DNA from: Paraburkholderia sp. SOS3 | Lineage (GTDB): Bacteria > Pseudomonadota > Gammaproteobacteria > Burkholderiales > Burkholderiaceae | Assembly: GCF_001922345.1 (NCBI RefSeq) | Contig: NZ_CP018811.1 | Location: 3,472,001-3,536,000, forward strand | DNA: 64,000 nucleotides | Reading direction: 5' to 3' | Shown: piece by piece, positions 61,378 through 64,000 of the stretch | How positions within the stretch are numbered: the stretch's first letter is position 1 | Layout: each line of letters opens with the position of its first letter | Notes under the pieces: model-generated | The model's input: the letters and a program-made list of their open reading frames with translations, nothing else | The model's database searches: none | What the model was told of the DNA's origin: nothing | Translations under genes and position numbers: made by a program

Positions 61378-63225
61378 ATGCATCCAGTTTTCGACCGCGC
61401 GTTCGCGGCGCATCGTGACGGCCGCCTCGACGACGCCGAAGAAGGTTACCGCGCGACGCTCGAAGTCGATCCCGTTCACGTCGACGCACTGCATCTGCTC
61501 GGCGTGCTGCGCCACCAGCAAGGGCAACACGCCGAAGCCGCCGCGCTCGTCAAGCGCGCCGCCGACCTGCGCCCGCAGGATGCCGCGCTGCAACTGAATC
61601 TCGGCAACGCGCTGAAGGCGCTCGGGCAACTCGACGACGCGATCGAGCGCTTTCGCAATGCGCTGACGCTCGCGCCGTCGTTTCCCATGGCGCACTACAA
61701 CCTCGGCAATGCGTATGCGGCGGCCGGCCGTCACGAAGACGCGGCCGACGCGTTTCGCCGCTCGCTCGACCTGCAGCCGAACGACCCGTCGTCGCACAAC
61801 AACCTCGGCAACGCATTGCATGCGCTGGGCCAGCACGAGGAAGCGATCGACTCGTTTCGCCGCGCACTCGAATTGCGGCCCGGCCATGCGGGTGCACACA
61901 ACAATCTCGGCATGGCGTTCAACGCGCTCGACGAAACCGAACAGGCGATCGCGCAGTTCCGCGCGGCGCTCGCCGTCGAGCCGCGCTTTGTTGCCGCGCA
62001 CTTCAATCTCGGCAACACGCTGCACGCTATGGGCCGCTTCGACGAAGCGGCCGCCGCGTTCGAAGCCGTGCTCGCGCTGCAGCCACATCTGCCGCCGGCG
62101 CTGTTCGGCCTCGGCAACGCGCTCGCCGCATCGGGACGCCACGCCGATGCGCTGCCGCGCTTCGAACGCGCGATCGGCTTCGACCCGAAATTCGCGCTCG
62201 CGTGGCTCGGACTCGGCACCGCGCATCAGGCGCTCGGTGCGTACGCGGCGGCGCTGCGCGCCTTCGACGAAGCGCTGCGACTGCGACCCGATCTCGGCCT
62301 TGCGCATCTGCATCGCGCGGTCTCGCATCTGACGCTCGGGAACTTCGAGCGCGGCTTGCCCGAGTACGAATGGCGGCTCGAATCGGCCACGTCGGGCGGC
62401 CCGATGCTGCCGCGCTGGCGCGGCGAGCCCGCCGATACGCGCACGCTTTTCGTCCACGCCGAACAGGGTTTCGGCGACACGCTGCAGTTCGTGCGCTTCG
62501 TCCCGCTCGCGGCCGCGCGGGCAGCGCGCGTCGTACTGGAAGTTCAGCCCCAGCTCGTGCCGTTGATTGCGGCTGCCGCGCAGCAATGGGGTGTCCAGCT
62601 GATCGCGCAAGGCACGCCGCGGCCGCGCGCCGATCTGCAGATTCCGCTGCTAAGCCTGCCGCTCGCGCTCGGCACGACCTTCGACACGATTCCCGCGCGC
62701 ACGCCCTACCTTGCCGCGGCGCCGGCATACCGGCGCAAATGGCGCGGTTCGCTCGGCGGACACGCGAAGCGCAAGATCGGTCTCGCGTGGTCAGGGCGCA
62801 TCCAGAAGCAGGAAAACCGCGCGATGCCGCTGGCGGCGCTCGAGCCGTTATTCGCGCTCGACGGCATCGACTGGATCGTGCTTCAGCCCGAACTCGCCGA
62901 AGCGGAACGCGCGGCGCTCGCCGCACATCCGCGCGCGAAGTCGATTCACTGTTTCGGCGAGCGCATCGGCGATTTTGCCGATACCGCCGCGGTCGTCGAG
63001 CGGCTCGACGCCGTGGTCTCGGTCGATACGGCGATTGCGCATCTGACGGGTGCACTGCGCAAGCCGCTGTGGTTGATGCTGCCGTTCTCGGCGGACTGGC
63101 GCTGGTTCACGGGCGATACGCACAGCCCGTGGTATCCGGGCGCGCAGCTCGTGCGGCAACCGCGTCCCGGCGCATGGGACGAAGTCGTCGCGGCAGTTGC
63201 GCTCGCGCTGCGCGACGACGCGTAG
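61378..63225 (+). CDS. TPR-repeat protein with glycosyltransferase-like C-terminal domain
   Basis: The 615-residue soluble protein has about ten TPR repeats over residues 10-335 (e.g. AHYNLGNAYAAAGRHEDAADAF, repeated as LGNALHALGQHEEAIDSF). The C-terminal domain (FVHAEQGFGDTLQFVRF, GLAWSGRIQKQENRAM, AVVSVDTAIAHLTGALRKPLWLMLPF) resembles the glycosyltransferase-9/heptosyltransferase fold. Such proteins may glycosylate proteins, but the role is unknown. The ATG at 61378 was chosen; ATG at 61342 would add 12 residues, and neither has a strong ribosome binding site. Confidence 0.88.
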   Translation: MHPVFDRAFAAHRDGRLDDAEEGYRATLEVDPVHVDALHLLGVLRHQQGQHAEAAALVKRAADLRPQDAALQLNLGNALKALGQLDDAIERFRNALTLAPSFPMAHYNLGNAYAAAGRHEDAADAFRRSLDLQPNDPSSHNNLGNALHALGQHEEAIDSFRRALELRPGHAGAHNNLGMAFNALDETEQAIAQFRAALAVEPRFVAAHFNLGNTLHAMGRFDEAAAAFEAVLALQPHLPPALFGLGNALAASGRHADALPRFERAIGFDPKFALAWLGLGTAHQALGAYAAALRAFDEALRLRPDLGLAHLHRAVSHLTLGNFERGLPEYEWRLESATSGGPMLPRWRGEPADTRTLFVHAEQGFGDTLQFVRFVPLAAARAARVVLEVQPQLVPLIAAAAQQWGVQLIAQGTPRPRADLQIPLLSLPLALGTTFDTIPARTPYLAAAPAYRRKWRGSLGGHAKRKIGLAWSGRIQKQENRAMPLAALEPLFALDGIDWIVLQPELAEAERAALAAHPRAKSIHCFGERIGDFADTAAVVERLDAVVSVDTAIAHLTGALRKPLWLMLPFSADWRWFTGDTHSPWYPGAQLVRQPRPGAWDEVVAAVALALRDDA

Positions 63226-63482
63226 CGACTCCCGGCAGCGCCGGCGTGCGGTATCTGCGTCCGGCGCGCACATGCAACATGCAACCGGCGGCACGCGGCG
63301 AGACGAAGCAGCAATCGGTCAATGCCCTGCCCGCGCAATAGTCCGCCAACCGCAGCGCTCGCAACGGACGTACGCGAAGCTGGCGGCGACGCAGCGCGGC
63401 CCATAGAATCGTTCTACGCACGCCCGCGCTCGCACGATCCTCGTAGTCGAATGTATTGCAAACTTCCGCCCGATCCGCCTCG

Positions 63483-64000
63483 ATGTATTCCACCTCTTCA
63501 CTTTCGTTGCGCGCGGCGAGTGCTGCCGACGCCGATCTGATCGCTTCGATTCACGCAGCCAGTTGGCAGGCGTCTCACCGCGGGTTAGTGCCCGAAGCGT
63601 TCCTCGACAGCGAAGTCGTTCGCGAACGCGCGACCTATTGGCACGCGCGGATCGCGGCGCCCGGCGCGGAGCGGCGCCTCATGCTGATCGCGGAACGCCG
63701 CGCCCAGCCGATCGCGTTCGCCTGCGTCGAACGCCAGCCGGGTTCGACGTGGGGCGCGCTGCTCGACAATCTCCATGCGTTGCCGGCGCATCAACGCACC
63801 GGGGCCGGCAGCCTGCTCATGCATGCGGTCGAGGACTGGGCGCGCGAGCACGGCGAAACGCAGCTATGCCTCTACGTGCTCGAGGGCAACGCCGCGGCGA
63901 TCCGCTTCTACGAACGGCGCGGCTGGCGGCTGTCGGGGGCCGAGCCCGATCGCGTGGGCGGAGCCGATATCACGATGCTGCGATATCTGTATCGACTCGG
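63483..64000 (+). CDS. GNAT-family N-acetyltransferase (3' end outside window)
   Basis: The 172 visible codons begin MYSTSSLSLRAASAADADLI and stay open to the last base. The acetyl-CoA site motif reads PAHQRTGAGSLLMHAVEDWA near residues 100-120, followed by NAAAIRFYERRGWR. This is the GNAT fold; the substrate is unknown. Confidence 0.88.
   Translation, partial: MYSTSSLSLRAASAADADLIASIHAASWQASHRGLVPEAFLDSEVVRERATYWHARIAAPGAERRLMLIAERRAQPIAFACVERQPGSTWGALLDNLHALPAHQRTGAGSLLMHAVEDWAREHGETQLCLYVLEGNAAAIRFYERRGWRLSGAEPDRVGGADITMLRYLYRL

Overview
The window is ordinary chromosomal backbone of a high-GC betaproteobacterium of the family Burkholderiaceae (Burkholderia/Paraburkholderia-like). This rests on gene order (rpsP-rimM-trmD-rplS; serC-pheA-hisC-tyrA-aroA-cmk-rpsA-ihfB-lapA-lapB-ugd-hldA-hldD; gyrA next to ompA-ubiG-gph-ssrA) and on a tmRNA tag read as ANDDTFALAA. 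The genus is inference. No prophage, insertion sequence, integrase, CRISPR array, tRNA or rRNA was seen.

Layout. 1-9.7 kb: a sigma-54 activator cut by the left edge, folA, pmbA, darP-mog, orn, an operon of M48 protease, rsgA and a DUF2007 protein, and a CobD/CbiB-like membrane protein. 9.8-13.2 kb: a NUDIX hydrolase and the rpsP-rimM-trmD-rplS translation operon. 13.5-25.8 kb: a TM2 protein, a radical SAM protein, Lrp/dadA, an etfB-etfA-acyl-CoA dehydrogenase operon, a metN remnant, an enoyl-CoA hydratase, a histone-deacetylase-like hydrolase and mltB. 25.9-32.9 kb: cysM, a ComEA-like protein, heptose and UDP-glucuronate genes and lapB/lapA. 33-45.8 kb: ihfB, rpsA, cmk, the aromatic amino acid, histidine and serine genes, a DUF2059 protein and gyrA. 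46.4-50.7 kb: ompA, ubiG, gph, ssrA and small secreted or hypothetical proteins. 50.9-57.4 kb: the NAD-dependent molybdenum formate dehydrogenase operon fdsGBA-D with a divergent regulator. 57.5-64 kb: a FAD monooxygenase, a zinc sensor/exporter pair, a TPR protein and a GNAT acetyltransferase cut by the right edge.

How the genes work together. The long minus-strand block from serC to hldD links aromatic and serine synthesis, translation (rpsA), nucleoid binding (ihfB) and LPS supply and control. The etf pair feeds electrons from the acyl-CoA dehydrogenase. The formate dehydrogenase needs a molybdenum cofactor, to which mog (4.4 kb) contributes. The ArsR-type sensor carries a full SmtB-like alpha-5 zinc site and lies beside a near-ideal SmtB/ArsR operator.

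The least expected features are a 41-codon gene just downstream of ssrA with a Gly-Gly motif, and many degenerate tandem repeats (most often 12 bp) in intergenic DNA and, in frame, inside or at the ends of conserved genes. Also notable are the metN fragment, the absence of fdsC from the fds operon, and a terminator-like hairpin between hisC and tyrA.
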